This document shows positions 1 through 7,712 of a stretch of DNA of 64,000 nucleotides, in pieces. The stretch covers positions 3,783,001 to 3,847,000 of the forward strand of contig NZ_JBEPOB010000001.1 of NCBI RefSeq assembly GCF_040546595.1. Reading direction: 5' to 3'. Numbering within the stretch: the first letter of the stretch is position 1; the number at the start of each line of letters is the position of its first letter. The notes beneath the pieces were generated by a model. That model was not told the DNA's origin. It saw only the letters and a list, made by a program, of their open reading frames with translations, and did no database searches. The position numbers were made by a program, and so were the translations under genes. This DNA is from Bosea sp. OAE506. Lineage in GTDB: Bacteria > Pseudomonadota > Alphaproteobacteria > Rhizobiales > Beijerinckiaceae.

Positions 1-816
1 TTTCCGGCCTTCGATGTCGATGGCGAGACCGCCTGGCTGCAGCACGACGCCGCCAACACCGACCGGCTGGTGACGCTCTCCTTCGGCGGCTACGAGGAGC
101 GCGTCGGCGTGCCGAAGATCCTCGGCCATCTGCGATCGGTCGAGATCAAGGCGACGTTCTTCATTCCAGGCTGGATCGTCGAGGTCCATCCGGCGACGTG
201 CGAGGCGATCGTCCGCGACGGGCATGAGATCGGCCATCACGGCTATCTCCACAAGCGCCCCGACCCGGCCGATTTCGACGAGGACGTCGAGGAGTTCGAG
301 AAGGGCATGGAGGCGCTGAAGCGTGTGCTCGGCGTGATCCCGGTCGGCTACCGGGCGGCCGGCGGCGAGAACTACGACGAACTCCTGGCCTATCTGCGCG
401 AGCGCGGCATCCTCTACTCCTCCTCGTTTCGCGACGATATCCGGCCCTACCGGCACCGGCAGCGCGACGGCTCGGCCGGGGTGGTGGAACTGCCGATCAA
501 CGCCTCCTTCGACGACTGGCTCTACGGGCTGTCGCAGCGCTTCAGCCCGCGCCCGATGTTTCCCAGCGAGCATGTGCTCTCGATCTGGAACGGCGAACTC
601 GACCAGACGCGCGAATGGGGCGGGCTGGTCAGCATGGTCATGCATCCGCAGGTCTCGGGGAGGCCGATGCGCTTCGGCATCATGCGCGATTTCCTGGCGC
701 GGGCACGCGGCTTCGGCGATGTCTGGATCGCGACGGGGCGCGAGATCGCCGAGCATTTCGTAGCGCAGGAAAAGGCGGCAACGGCCGGCCTCTCCAACCA
801 GCGGACGCAGCCATGA
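1..816 (+). CDS. Polysaccharide deacetylase family protein (PuuE-like), 5' partial
   Basis: The frame is open from base 1 and reads FPAFDVDGETAWL before its first in-frame GTG at 70, so the gene begins outside the window. NodB-homology features are visible: DVDGE with the N-terminal Asp, ATFFIPGW, and GHEIGHHGYLH carrying the metal-binding His pair. Members of this branch include the cofactor-independent allantoinase PuuE and other cyclic-amide hydrolases as well as sugar deacetylases. Its TGA overlaps the next ATG by four bases (ATGA), so it is translationally coupled to an amidohydrolase in a cluster of C-N hydrolases. I infer an amide or ureide substrate rather than a polysaccharide. The family call is firm and the substrate is unknown. 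Confidence 0.85.
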   Translation, partial: FPAFDVDGETAWLQHDAANTDRLVTLSFGGYEERVGVPKILGHLRSVEIKATFFIPGWIVEVHPATCEAIVRDGHEIGHHGYLHKRPDPADFDEDVEEFEKGMEALKRVLGVIPVGYRAAGGENYDELLAYLRERGILYSSSFRDDIRPYRHRQRDGSAGVVELPINASFDDWLYGLSQRFSPRPMFPSEHVLSIWNGELDQTREWGGLVSMVMHPQVSGRPMRFGIMRDFLARARGFGDVWIATGREIAEHFVAQEKAATAGLSNQRTQP

Positions 817-2207
817 AACTGCTCATCACCGGCGCCACGATCGTCACCTGCAACGAGGAGCGGCGCATCCTGCAGGACGCTGCGATCGCGATCACCGGCG
901 ACCGGATCGCCGCCATCGGCGAGACCGCCACGCTGGAGCGCGAGTTTCCGGCGCATGAGCGGATGGCGGGGCGCGGCCTCGCCGTTCTGCCCGGCTTCGT
1001 CAACGCGCATACGCACACGGTGCTGACGGCGCTGCGCGGCACGGTCGAGGACTGGGACGGCGAGATCATCTACCGCTACATGTCGCCGATCTCCTACACG
1101 ATGAGCGACCATGAGCGGGCGGTGATGGCCGCGCTCGGCTGCCTTGAGGCGATCCGCAGCGGCACGACCACGCTGGTCGACCCGTTCCGCCATGTCCCCT
1201 CCTATGCCGGCGCGATGGCCGATACCGGCCTGCGGCTCTGGCTTTCGGAAAGCTGCGCCGACATCGACACGCGCAAGATCCGCTTTGGCGAATACGGGAT
1301 CGACGAGGCCTTCGGGCGGCAGTTCCTGGAACGCACGCAGGAGCTGATCGAGACCTGGCACGGCGCGCGCGACGGCCGGGTGAGCTGCCAGGTCGCTGCG
1401 CATGCCCCCGACAACTGCTCGCCCACCATGCTGGCGGAGATCATGGACCTCGCCGCCCGCCACGGGCTGACGCGCACCTGCCACCTCGCCCAGAGCCCCG
1501 GCGAGGTCGCGGCGGTGAAGGCGGCGCACGGACTAACGCCGGCCGGCTATCTGGAGCGCGAGGGTTTCCTCGGGCCGGACCTGACCTGCGCGCACTGGAC
1601 CTTCTGCACGCGCGAGGACATCGAATTGCTGGCGCAGCGCGGCGTCCACATGGCGCACAATCCGGCGCCCTCCTCCCGCAAGGGGCCACATCGCGTTCTG
1701 ATCGGGCCGATCCACGACGCCGGGGTCAACATCGCGCTCGGCACCGACAACATGACCGAGGACATGTTCCAGGCGATGAAGATCGGCATGATCGTCCACC
1801 GCGCCGGCTTCGGCCGCGCGCAGGAGGGCGGCGTCGATCCGCAGCCTCAAGCCGTGCTCGACATGGCCACGCGCAACGGCGCCCGCACGCTGGGGGCGCT
1901 CGACCGGATCGGCTCGCTCGACGTCGGCAAGAAGGCGGACATCACCCTGCTCGACCTCGACCAGCCGGCGCTGCGGCCCATCCTGCGGCTGACCTCCAAC
2001 ATCGTGAACTACGCCCATCCCGGCGTCGTCCATTCGGTGATGGTCGATGGCGCCTTCGTCATGCGCGACCGCAAGGTGCTGACCGTGGACGAGCCGGCGC
2101 TGCTGGCGGAGGCGCAGGCGGTGACGGAAGCGGTCTGGCGACGGATGGTCGAGGCAAATGCCGACATCGCGCCGCCGCGGGGCGAGATGCCCTTCCTAGA
2201 CGCGTGA
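813..2207 (+). CDS. Amidohydrolase, ATZ/TRZ (cytosine/guanine deaminase-like) family
   Basis: This is a 464-residue metal-dependent amidohydrolase. The first metal pair is HTHT at about residues 66-69, a further metal His lies in AAHAPDN near 197, and the metal Asp is in LGTDN near 311. The HxxE motif that usually follows the next metal His reads HLAQ near 224, so the proton-relay Glu is Gln, which is unusual for deaminases of this family. The start at 813 is chosen because it overlaps the preceding stop and gives the expected MKLLITGATIVT N-terminus. The family deaminates or dechlorinates N-heterocycles; neighbours (agmatinase-like, M20 amidase, Rid) suggest ureido or guanidino compound breakdown. 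The substrate is not known. Confidence 0.85.
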   Translation: MKLLITGATIVTCNEERRILQDAAIAITGDRIAAIGETATLEREFPAHERMAGRGLAVLPGFVNAHTHTVLTALRGTVEDWDGEIIYRYMSPISYTMSDHERAVMAALGCLEAIRSGTTTLVDPFRHVPSYAGAMADTGLRLWLSESCADIDTRKIRFGEYGIDEAFGRQFLERTQELIETWHGARDGRVSCQVAAHAPDNCSPTMLAEIMDLAARHGLTRTCHLAQSPGEVAAVKAAHGLTPAGYLEREGFLGPDLTCAHWTFCTREDIELLAQRGVHMAHNPAPSSRKGPHRVLIGPIHDAGVNIALGTDNMTEDMFQAMKIGMIVHRAGFGRAQEGGVDPQPQAVLDMATRNGARTLGALDRIGSLDVGKKADITLLDLDQPALRPILRLTSNIVNYAHPGVVHSVMVDGAFVMRDRKVLTVDEPALLAEAQAVTEAVWRRMVEANADIAPPRGEMPFLDA

Positions 2208-2258
2208 ACGAGACGCCGCTTGCGGCGAGCCACGCAGTGGCACATGATTTGCTGACGA

Positions 2259-2281
2259 AATAGGGAGCAGCCCACCCTATT
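2259..2281. promoter_or_regulatory. Inverted repeat upstream of the LysR-type gene
   Basis: AATAGGG and CCCTATT are a perfect 7-bp inverted repeat with a 9-nt spacer, ending 12 bases before the regulator start and next to its Shine-Dalgarno (CGGAGG). It contains a T-N11-A core, the usual LysR box. It may be an autoregulatory operator or a 5' leader hairpin masking the ribosome site. Confidence 0.5.
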
Positions 2282-2293
2282 CGGAGGCGTGAT

Positions 2294-3187
2294 ATGAACC
2301 TGCGCCAGATCGAACTGCTTCGAGCGGTTGTCCGCTGCGAGACCACGGTGCGCGCGGCGCATGAACTCGGCCTGTCGCAGCCCGCCGTCAGCAACGCGAT
2401 CAAGCATCTGGAGAGCCAGATCGGCTTTCCGCTGTTCGAGCGCGTCAACAACCGGCTGTTCCCGACGGCGGAGGCGCGTGAACTGTGCCTCGATTCCGAT
2501 CCGATCTTCAGCATGCACGCCGCTTTCGAGGCGAAGGTGCAGGATCTGAAGGAGAACCGCACCGGGCATATCCGCATCCTGGCGACGCCACCTCTGGGCT
2601 ACAGCGTGATCCCGATCGCGCTGCGCAACCTCCTGGAAAAGCGCCCCAATACCCGCGTTTCCTTCGACATCCGCCGCTTCGAGAACGTGGTCGAGAGCGT
2701 TGATAACGGGCTGGCGGAACTCGGCTTCGTGCTGGGGCTGAACGATTATCGCGGCGTCGAGAGTGAGTGCTTCTTCTCCGAGCGCATGGTCTGCGTGATG
2801 CGGCCCGATCATCCGCTCGCCGCGAAAGAGACGATCACGCCCGACGATCTGCGCGCCACCGCCTTCATCGCGCTGGAACGCGGCACGCGGATGGGGACGA
2901 TCGTGCGCCAAGCTTTCGCGGAGGTCGGCGTGCCGTTCCGCTCCTCCGTCGAGGTCCGCTACTGCAACACCGCCTGCATCCTCGCCGAGACCGGCATCGG
3001 CGTTGCGGTGGTCGATCCGCTCTCGCCGCTCTCCTCCCGCAACCTCGCGGTGCGGCGCTTCGAGCCAGCCTCGCCGGTGTCGGCCTCCGTCGTGTATTCG
3101 CGCAAGCGGCCGCTGTCGCGGGCCGCGCAAGCCTTCCTGCGGGAGGTGCGCGTCGTGGCGGGCGAGACGGCGCCGCGCCTCTCCTGA
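2294..3187 (+). CDS. LysR family transcriptional regulator
   Basis: This is a 297-residue protein with the standard LysR layout. The N-terminal winged helix-turn-helix starts MNLRQIELLRAVVRCE and includes LSQPAVSNAIKHLE at about residues 28-41. A LysR substrate-binding (PBP2-like) domain follows from about 90 to 290. CGGAGG lies just upstream of the ATG. It sits between the amidohydrolase and the agmatinase-family gene on the same strand, so it is the likely local regulator of this catabolic cluster. The effector is probably the transported or degraded nitrogen compound, which is inference only. The length is normal. Confidence 0.93.
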   Translation: MNLRQIELLRAVVRCETTVRAAHELGLSQPAVSNAIKHLESQIGFPLFERVNNRLFPTAEARELCLDSDPIFSMHAAFEAKVQDLKENRTGHIRILATPPLGYSVIPIALRNLLEKRPNTRVSFDIRRFENVVESVDNGLAELGFVLGLNDYRGVESECFFSERMVCVMRPDHPLAAKETITPDDLRATAFIALERGTRMGTIVRQAFAEVGVPFRSSVEVRYCNTACILAETGIGVAVVDPLSPLSSRNLAVRRFEPASPVSASVVYSRKRPLSRAAQAFLREVRVVAGETAPRLS

Positions 3188-3342
3188 CGGCCTGAGTATT
3201 CGCCGGACGAATGCCACCCGCGGATTCCTGATAAGCGCCTCCATTGCCTGTGCTGCCCCCCTCCAGCAGTGTCGGGCGAAAGTCGGCGACCCCTCTCTCG
3301 GCGAGGGCGGAGAACCGGCGAACAGCCGGCGAGGACAGCCCC

Positions 3343-4302
3343 ATGTCGTTGACGACCGCCCCGAAGACGGGCCACGCGACCTTTCTGTATTCGGAGCTGG
3401 CGACCGATCTCGACCATCTTCAGGCCGACATCGCCTTTCTCGGCATCCCCTATGGCGATGCCTACAGCTTCGCCGAGATCGTCAACGACCAGACCAACAT
3501 GCCCGCCGCGATGCGCCGCGCCACGGACCGGATCGTCCGCTCGATCGAGCGCTATGATTTCGATCTCGGCGGCCCGCTCTATGACGGAAGGCCGATCCGC
3601 ACCGTCGATTGCGGCGACATCGTCGGCGATTTCCGCGACCTCTCCGCCCATTCCATCAAGGCGGAAGCCGCAATCCGCAAAATCCGGGCGGCGGGCGCCA
3701 TGCCGATCGTGCTCGGCGGCGACCATGGTGTGCCGATCCCCGTGCTGCGCGCGCTCGACGGCGACGGGCCGATCACGCTGATCCAGATCGACCAGCATCT
3801 CGACTGGCGCCAAGAGGTGAACGGCGTCACGACCGGCTATTCCAGCCCGATCCGGCGCGCTTCCGAGATGGCCCATGTCGGCGAGATCTTCCAGATCGGC
3901 CTGCACGGCACCGGCAGCGCCCGGACCGAGGAGGTCGAGGCGGCGCGGGCCTATGGCGCCCATCTGGTGACCTCCTACGACGTCCATGAGCGCGGCATGC
4001 AGGCGGTGCTCGACCGGATTCCCGCGGGCGGACGCTACTACCTGACGATCGATCTCGACGGCATCGATCCCGCGATCGCGCCGGGCGTCGCCGGCCCCTG
4101 TCCGGGCGGGCTGACCTTCCCGCAGGTGCGGACGCTGATCCACGGCCTCGTCGGCAAGGGCCGCGTCGTCGGCATGGACGTTGTCGAGATCACCCCGCGC
4201 AGCGACGTCAACCAGATCACCTGCATTACGGCCGGGCGCTTCGTCGTCAACATGATCGGCGCCGCCGTCCGCGCGGGCTATTTCGACAAGGCCGCCTCGT
4301 GA
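3343..4302 (+). CDS. Agmatinase/arginase-family ureohydrolase
   Basis: This 319-residue protein belongs to the Mn-dependent ureohydrolase family (agmatinase, guanidinobutyrase, formiminoglutamase). The metal-ligand motifs are present: GGDH at about 125-128, D150-Q-H152-L-D154, and DLDGID at about 237-242, followed by PGVAGPCPGGLT. The second motif is DQHLD instead of the usual DAHxD; the ligands are kept but the Ala is Gln. Start 3343 is preferred over an in-frame upstream codon because GAGGACAG precedes it and the family N-terminus begins nearby. The stop overlaps the next GTG by four bases. It probably removes urea from a guanidino acid, releasing an amine for the neighbouring amidases, but the substrate is inferred. 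Confidence 0.85.
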   Translation: MSLTTAPKTGHATFLYSELATDLDHLQADIAFLGIPYGDAYSFAEIVNDQTNMPAAMRRATDRIVRSIERYDFDLGGPLYDGRPIRTVDCGDIVGDFRDLSAHSIKAEAAIRKIRAAGAMPIVLGGDHGVPIPVLRALDGDGPITLIQIDQHLDWRQEVNGVTTGYSSPIRRASEMAHVGEIFQIGLHGTGSARTEEVEAARAYGAHLVTSYDVHERGMQAVLDRIPAGGRYYLTIDLDGIDPAIAPGVAGPCPGGLTFPQVRTLIHGLVGKGRVVGMDVVEITPRSDVNQITCITAGRFVVNMIGAAVRAGYFDKAAS

Positions 4303-5579
4303 TCGCCCCGGAGCGGTTGGCGGCGGCGGTCGCGGCCAAGCGCGGCCTGGCCGAGCGGCTGTTCGGAACCCTGGCCGAGGGCAGCCAGGGCCATCCCGGC
4401 ATCATGCGCGACACCTATGGCGCGGGTGAGGATTTCGGCCATCGCGTCTTCGCGGAGGCCGCCGCGGCGGCCGGCCTTACGGTCACCACCGACGCCTCGC
4501 TCAACACCTATGCGACCTGGCACGGCAGCGATCCGGCTGCGCCGGCGATCCTGATGGGCTCGCATCTCGACAGCGTCCCCCATGGCGGCAATTTCGATGG
4601 CGCGGCCGGCGTGATCGCGGGCCTCGTCACCCTCGCCGCTTTGCGCGACCTCGGGGTCGCGCCGCGCTGCGACCTGACCGTGATGGGTGTCAGGGCCGAG
4701 GAGAGCGTCTGGTTCCAGGTCTCCTATATCGGCAGCCGCGGCGCGCTGGGGACGCTGCCCGAGGGCGCGCTGGAGGCCAAGCGCATCGACACGGGCCGGT
4801 CGCTCGCCGACCATATCCGCGACTGCGGCGGCGACGCCGAGGCGCTGCGGCGGCGCGAACGGAGCCTGGACCCCAAGCGTATCCGCGCCTTCCTCGAGGT
4901 TCATATCGAGCAGGCGCCGAGCCTGGTGGAAGCCGGTTTCCCGATCGCCGTCTGCACCGGCATTCCCGGCAATTTCCGCTATCCGGCAGCGCGCATTCTC
5001 GGTCGCTACGACCATGTCGGAACGCCACGACGCTTCCGCCGCGACGCCGCCATGGCGGGCATGGCGCTGGCCGCCGAACTGGACGCGATCTGGGCGGAGC
5101 ATGAGGCGCTGGGCGATGGCATGGCCGTGACCTTCGGGCGCTTCCACACCGATGCCGAAAAGCATGGCATGACCACTGTGCCGGGCGAGTTCCGTTTCAG
5201 CCTGGATGTGCGCGCCTATGACGAGGCGGTGCTCGCCGGTGTCGAGGCGCGGATGCATCAGGCAATCGCGCGGATCGAGGCCGAACGCAGTGTCGTCTTC
5301 GAACTGGGAACGCGCGCCTCGGCCGCCGTCGGGCCGGTCGATCCCGGCATCCGGGCGGCGCTGACGGCTGCGGCGGAGCGGCTCGGCATGCCCGCCATGC
5401 CGCTCGGCAGCCCGGCCTCGCATGATTCCGCCGCCTTTGCCGCCGCGGGTGTGCCCGTGGCGATGCTGTTCGTGCGCAACGAGCATGGCAGCCACAACCC
5501 GCGCGAGGCGATGGAGATCGACGACTTCATGGCGGCCGCCACCGTGCTCGCGCAATGGGTCGCCGACAACGCCGCCTGA
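4299..5579 (+). CDS. M20-family Zn-dependent amidase (N-carbamoyl-L-amino acid hydrolase / allantoate amidohydrolase-like)
   Basis: This 426-residue protein starts with GTG overlapping the previous stop (GTGA). M20 metallo-amidase motifs appear in order: GSHLDSVPHGGNFDG with the first metal His and the bridging Asp, RAEES with the catalytic and metal Glu pair, FLEVHIEQ with a metal His, and HNPREAMEIDDF near the C-terminus with the last metal His. The dimerisation subdomain lies in between. Family members cleave carbamoyl or ureido groups from amino acids or allantoate. With the upstream ureohydrolase and downstream Rid and DUF1028 genes it looks like a consecutive step in a ureide or guanidino pathway. 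Confidence 0.88.
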   Translation: MIAPERLAAAVAAKRGLAERLFGTLAEGSQGHPGIMRDTYGAGEDFGHRVFAEAAAAAGLTVTTDASLNTYATWHGSDPAAPAILMGSHLDSVPHGGNFDGAAGVIAGLVTLAALRDLGVAPRCDLTVMGVRAEESVWFQVSYIGSRGALGTLPEGALEAKRIDTGRSLADHIRDCGGDAEALRRRERSLDPKRIRAFLEVHIEQAPSLVEAGFPIAVCTGIPGNFRYPAARILGRYDHVGTPRRFRRDAAMAGMALAAELDAIWAEHEALGDGMAVTFGRFHTDAEKHGMTTVPGEFRFSLDVRAYDEAVLAGVEARMHQAIARIEAERSVVFELGTRASAAVGPVDPGIRAALTAAAERLGMPAMPLGSPASHDSAAFAAAGVPVAMLFVRNEHGSHNPREAMEIDDFMAAATVLAQWVADNAA

Positions 5580-5678
5580 CCAGGCTGACGACGACGCAAG
5601 GGGCCTATAATCGCGGCGAATAATGTGGGCCGGTTTTTAATTCGATCCCGGCGGCGGTTCCGGCCTAGCCTCTGCGGC

Positions 5679-5737
5679 GTGCCGGGATGCAAGTGCAGGG
5701 TCCGCCGCCGCGGGCTCCGTTCTTGCATCGCCGGCAC
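5679..5737. repeat. Long hairpin upstream of the Rid gene
   Basis: GTGCCGGGATGCAAG (5679-5693) pairs with CTTGCATCGCCGGCAC (5722-5737) with one bulged base and a 28-nt GC-rich loop. It occupies the middle of the 209-bp gap between the M20 amidase and the Rid gene. No T-run follows, so it is not a canonical terminator; it may be a leader or processing structure. Confidence 0.5.
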
Positions 5738-5788
5738 GGCCTGAGACGCGCCGCCGCCGCGAGGCCCGGTGCGCGCCGCGGAGACCCC

Positions 5789-7024
5789 ATGCAACGCCAC
5801 GCCATCGCGCCCGCCGCCCTTCCCGGCATCGCCCATCTTCCCGTCGCCGGGGCCGTGCGCGCCGGCGAGCGTGTTTTCCTTAGCGGTGCGAGTGCGCTCA
5901 ACCCCGATGGCAGCATCGCCGGCATCGGCGACCCGACAGCCCAGACCCATGCCGCGCTCGACCGGCTCGAGGCGGCGCTGAAGGAGGCCGGCGGCTCACT
6001 CTCCAGCCTGACCAAGCTCACCACCTGCATCGTCGACCGCGGCTATCGCGCCGAGGTCTATGCGGTGATCGCGGAGCGTCTTCCCGAGGTCCGCGCCGTC
6101 AGCACAGGGCTGGTGGTCGCCGGGCTGGCGCTGCCGGAGCTGATCGTCCAGATCGACGCGGAAGCCGCGATCCCGTCCTCGCCGCCGCGCCACACCCGGC
6201 CCTACACCTTCGAAAGCTGGCACGGCCAGGGCTTCCCCTGGCAGGGTTCGATGGTGCTCGCCACCGACGAGGAGTTCTTCCTGCGCGGCCAGACCGGCGC
6301 GGGGCTCGACCATAGCGGCGTCAAGGCCAAGGGCCGCGGCATCGCGGATTCCGCCGCCCAGGCGGACCTCGCCATGGCGAACCTCAAGATGCTGCTCGAC
6401 GAGGCCGGCGCCTCGGTCGAGGACATCTGCAAGATCACCGTCTACATCTCGGACCGCGCCTATCGCGCCGGCGTCTACCCGATGATCGGCAAGCATCTCG
6501 CCGGGGTGCGACCGGTCTCGACCGGCATCGTTACCACCGGCTTCGCCCGGCCCGACATCCTGTTCGAGATCGACGTGACGGTCGTCCGCAAGCAGGGCGG
6601 AAAGCCGCATGAGCGGCTACGCACCTACCACTCCAGCGCAGCGCGTTACGGCACCGAGCAGCAGCCGCTCAACTGCGAGTTCTGCATGGCGGTGGTGTCG
6701 GGCGACCGCGTCACGCTGCGCGGCCAGACCGGGATGGGGCTCGACGAGGTGCTCTACGGCGCCGGCGCCGCGAAGGTGCAAGCGCAGGTCGCGATGGACA
6801 ATGTCGCGACGCTGCTGTCGGAGGCGGGAGCCGGCCTCGACGACGTCGCCAAGGCGACCGTCTACGTCACCGACCGGGCCTTCCTCGCCGAGGTCAACGC
6901 GGTCGTCCGGGAGCGCCTGGGGGACAATGCCAGCGCCTTCACCAGCGTCATCGTCAAGGGGCTCGCCAGCCCCGAGCTGCTGATGGAGGTCGATATCGTC
7001 GCCATCCGGAAGGGCGCACGATGA
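5789..7024 (+). CDS. Protein of three tandem Rid (YjgF/YER057c/UK114) domains
   Basis: This 411-residue protein consists of three consecutive Rid-like domains at about residues 1-130, 131-275 and 276-411. Each has the same order of features: a start of the VFLSG or FFLRGQTG type, a helix of the AQxxxALDxL type, a KxTxYxxDRxxxxEV segment (TTCIVDRGY, ITVYISDRAY, ATVYVTDRAF) and a C-terminal strand ending in xPELIVQID. Typical Rid proteins are single ~130-residue chains that trimerise and hydrolyse reactive imines. Here three units are in one chain, so it could fold as an intramolecular trimer. By eye, the Arg used by RidA is absent from all three (STGLV, STGIV, FTSVI). The stop overlaps the DUF1028 start. 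Confidence 0.82.
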   Translation: MQRHAIAPAALPGIAHLPVAGAVRAGERVFLSGASALNPDGSIAGIGDPTAQTHAALDRLEAALKEAGGSLSSLTKLTTCIVDRGYRAEVYAVIAERLPEVRAVSTGLVVAGLALPELIVQIDAEAAIPSSPPRHTRPYTFESWHGQGFPWQGSMVLATDEEFFLRGQTGAGLDHSGVKAKGRGIADSAAQADLAMANLKMLLDEAGASVEDICKITVYISDRAYRAGVYPMIGKHLAGVRPVSTGIVTTGFARPDILFEIDVTVVRKQGGKPHERLRTYHSSAARYGTEQQPLNCEFCMAVVSGDRVTLRGQTGMGLDEVLYGAGAAKVQAQVAMDNVATLLSEAGAGLDDVAKATVYVTDRAFLAEVNAVVRERLGDNASAFTSVIVKGLASPELLMEVDIVAIRKGAR

Positions 7025-7689
7025 CCTATTCGCTCGCCGGTCGCTGTGCCCGCACGGGCATGCTCGGGGCGGTGGTCACCACCTCCTCCATCGCGGTGGG
7101 CTCGCGCTGCCAGCATGCCTCTGCCGGCGTGGGCGCGGCGCTGACGCAGCACATGACCGATCCGCGGCTCGGCCCGCTGATGCTGGATCTGCTCAAGCGC
7201 GGCTACTCCGCGCAGCAGGCGGTCGATGCCGCGGCCGCCGCCACGCCGCGCAGCGACTGGCGCCAGCTCGCCGTCATCGACGTCACGGGGCGCACCGCGA
7301 GCTTCAGCGGCGGAAACGTCCAGCCCGAACTGGCCGAAGTGCATGGGCGCGACTGCGTGGCGCTCGGTAACATCGTGCGCTCGAAGGAGGTGCCAGCCGC
7401 CATGGTGCGCGCCTTCGAGGCCGATCCGGCGTTGCCGCTCGCCGCCCGGCTAATCGCGGCGCTGAAAGCCGGCGACGAGGCCGGTGGCGAGTTCAAGCCG
7501 CTGGTCTCGACGGCGCTGATCGTCGCGCATGAGCAGGCCTTTCCCTATGTCGACCTGCGCGTCGACGGCGATGCAGACCCGATCGCGACGCTCGAGCGCC
7601 TCTGGCGCGAATACGAGCCGGTCGCCGATCTCTACGTGACGCGGGCGGTCGATCCGGACACCGCCATCGCGAACCGGCCGAAGAGCTGA
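7021..7689 (+). CDS. DUF1028 family protein (Ntn-hydrolase-like)
   Basis: This 222-residue protein matches DUF1028. After the start Met it opens TYSLAGRCARTG, giving a Thr or Ser near the N-terminus, and continues with IAVGSRCQHASAGVGA and LMLDLLKRGYSAQQAVDAA. The family has an Ntn-hydrolase-like fold and is often found beside Rid proteins and peptide ABC importers, exactly as here, but its reaction is not established. The ATG overlaps the Rid stop (ATGA), indicating coupled translation. I infer a hydrolase step on the imported compound. The length is normal. Confidence 0.85.
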   Translation: MTYSLAGRCARTGMLGAVVTTSSIAVGSRCQHASAGVGAALTQHMTDPRLGPLMLDLLKRGYSAQQAVDAAAAATPRSDWRQLAVIDVTGRTASFSGGNVQPELAEVHGRDCVALGNIVRSKEVPAAMVRAFEADPALPLAARLIAALKAGDEAGGEFKPLVSTALIVAHEQAFPYVDLRVDGDADPIATLERLWREYEPVADLYVTRAVDPDTAIANRPKS

Positions 7690-7712
7690 CCAACGACAAC
7701 GAGGGGATCACC

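Noticed and set aside
3188..3342. Small gene between LysR and the agmatinase-like gene
   Set aside because: The gap is 155 bp and its short frames have no start site context or motifs; an in-frame upstream extension of the ureohydrolase lacks family similarity.
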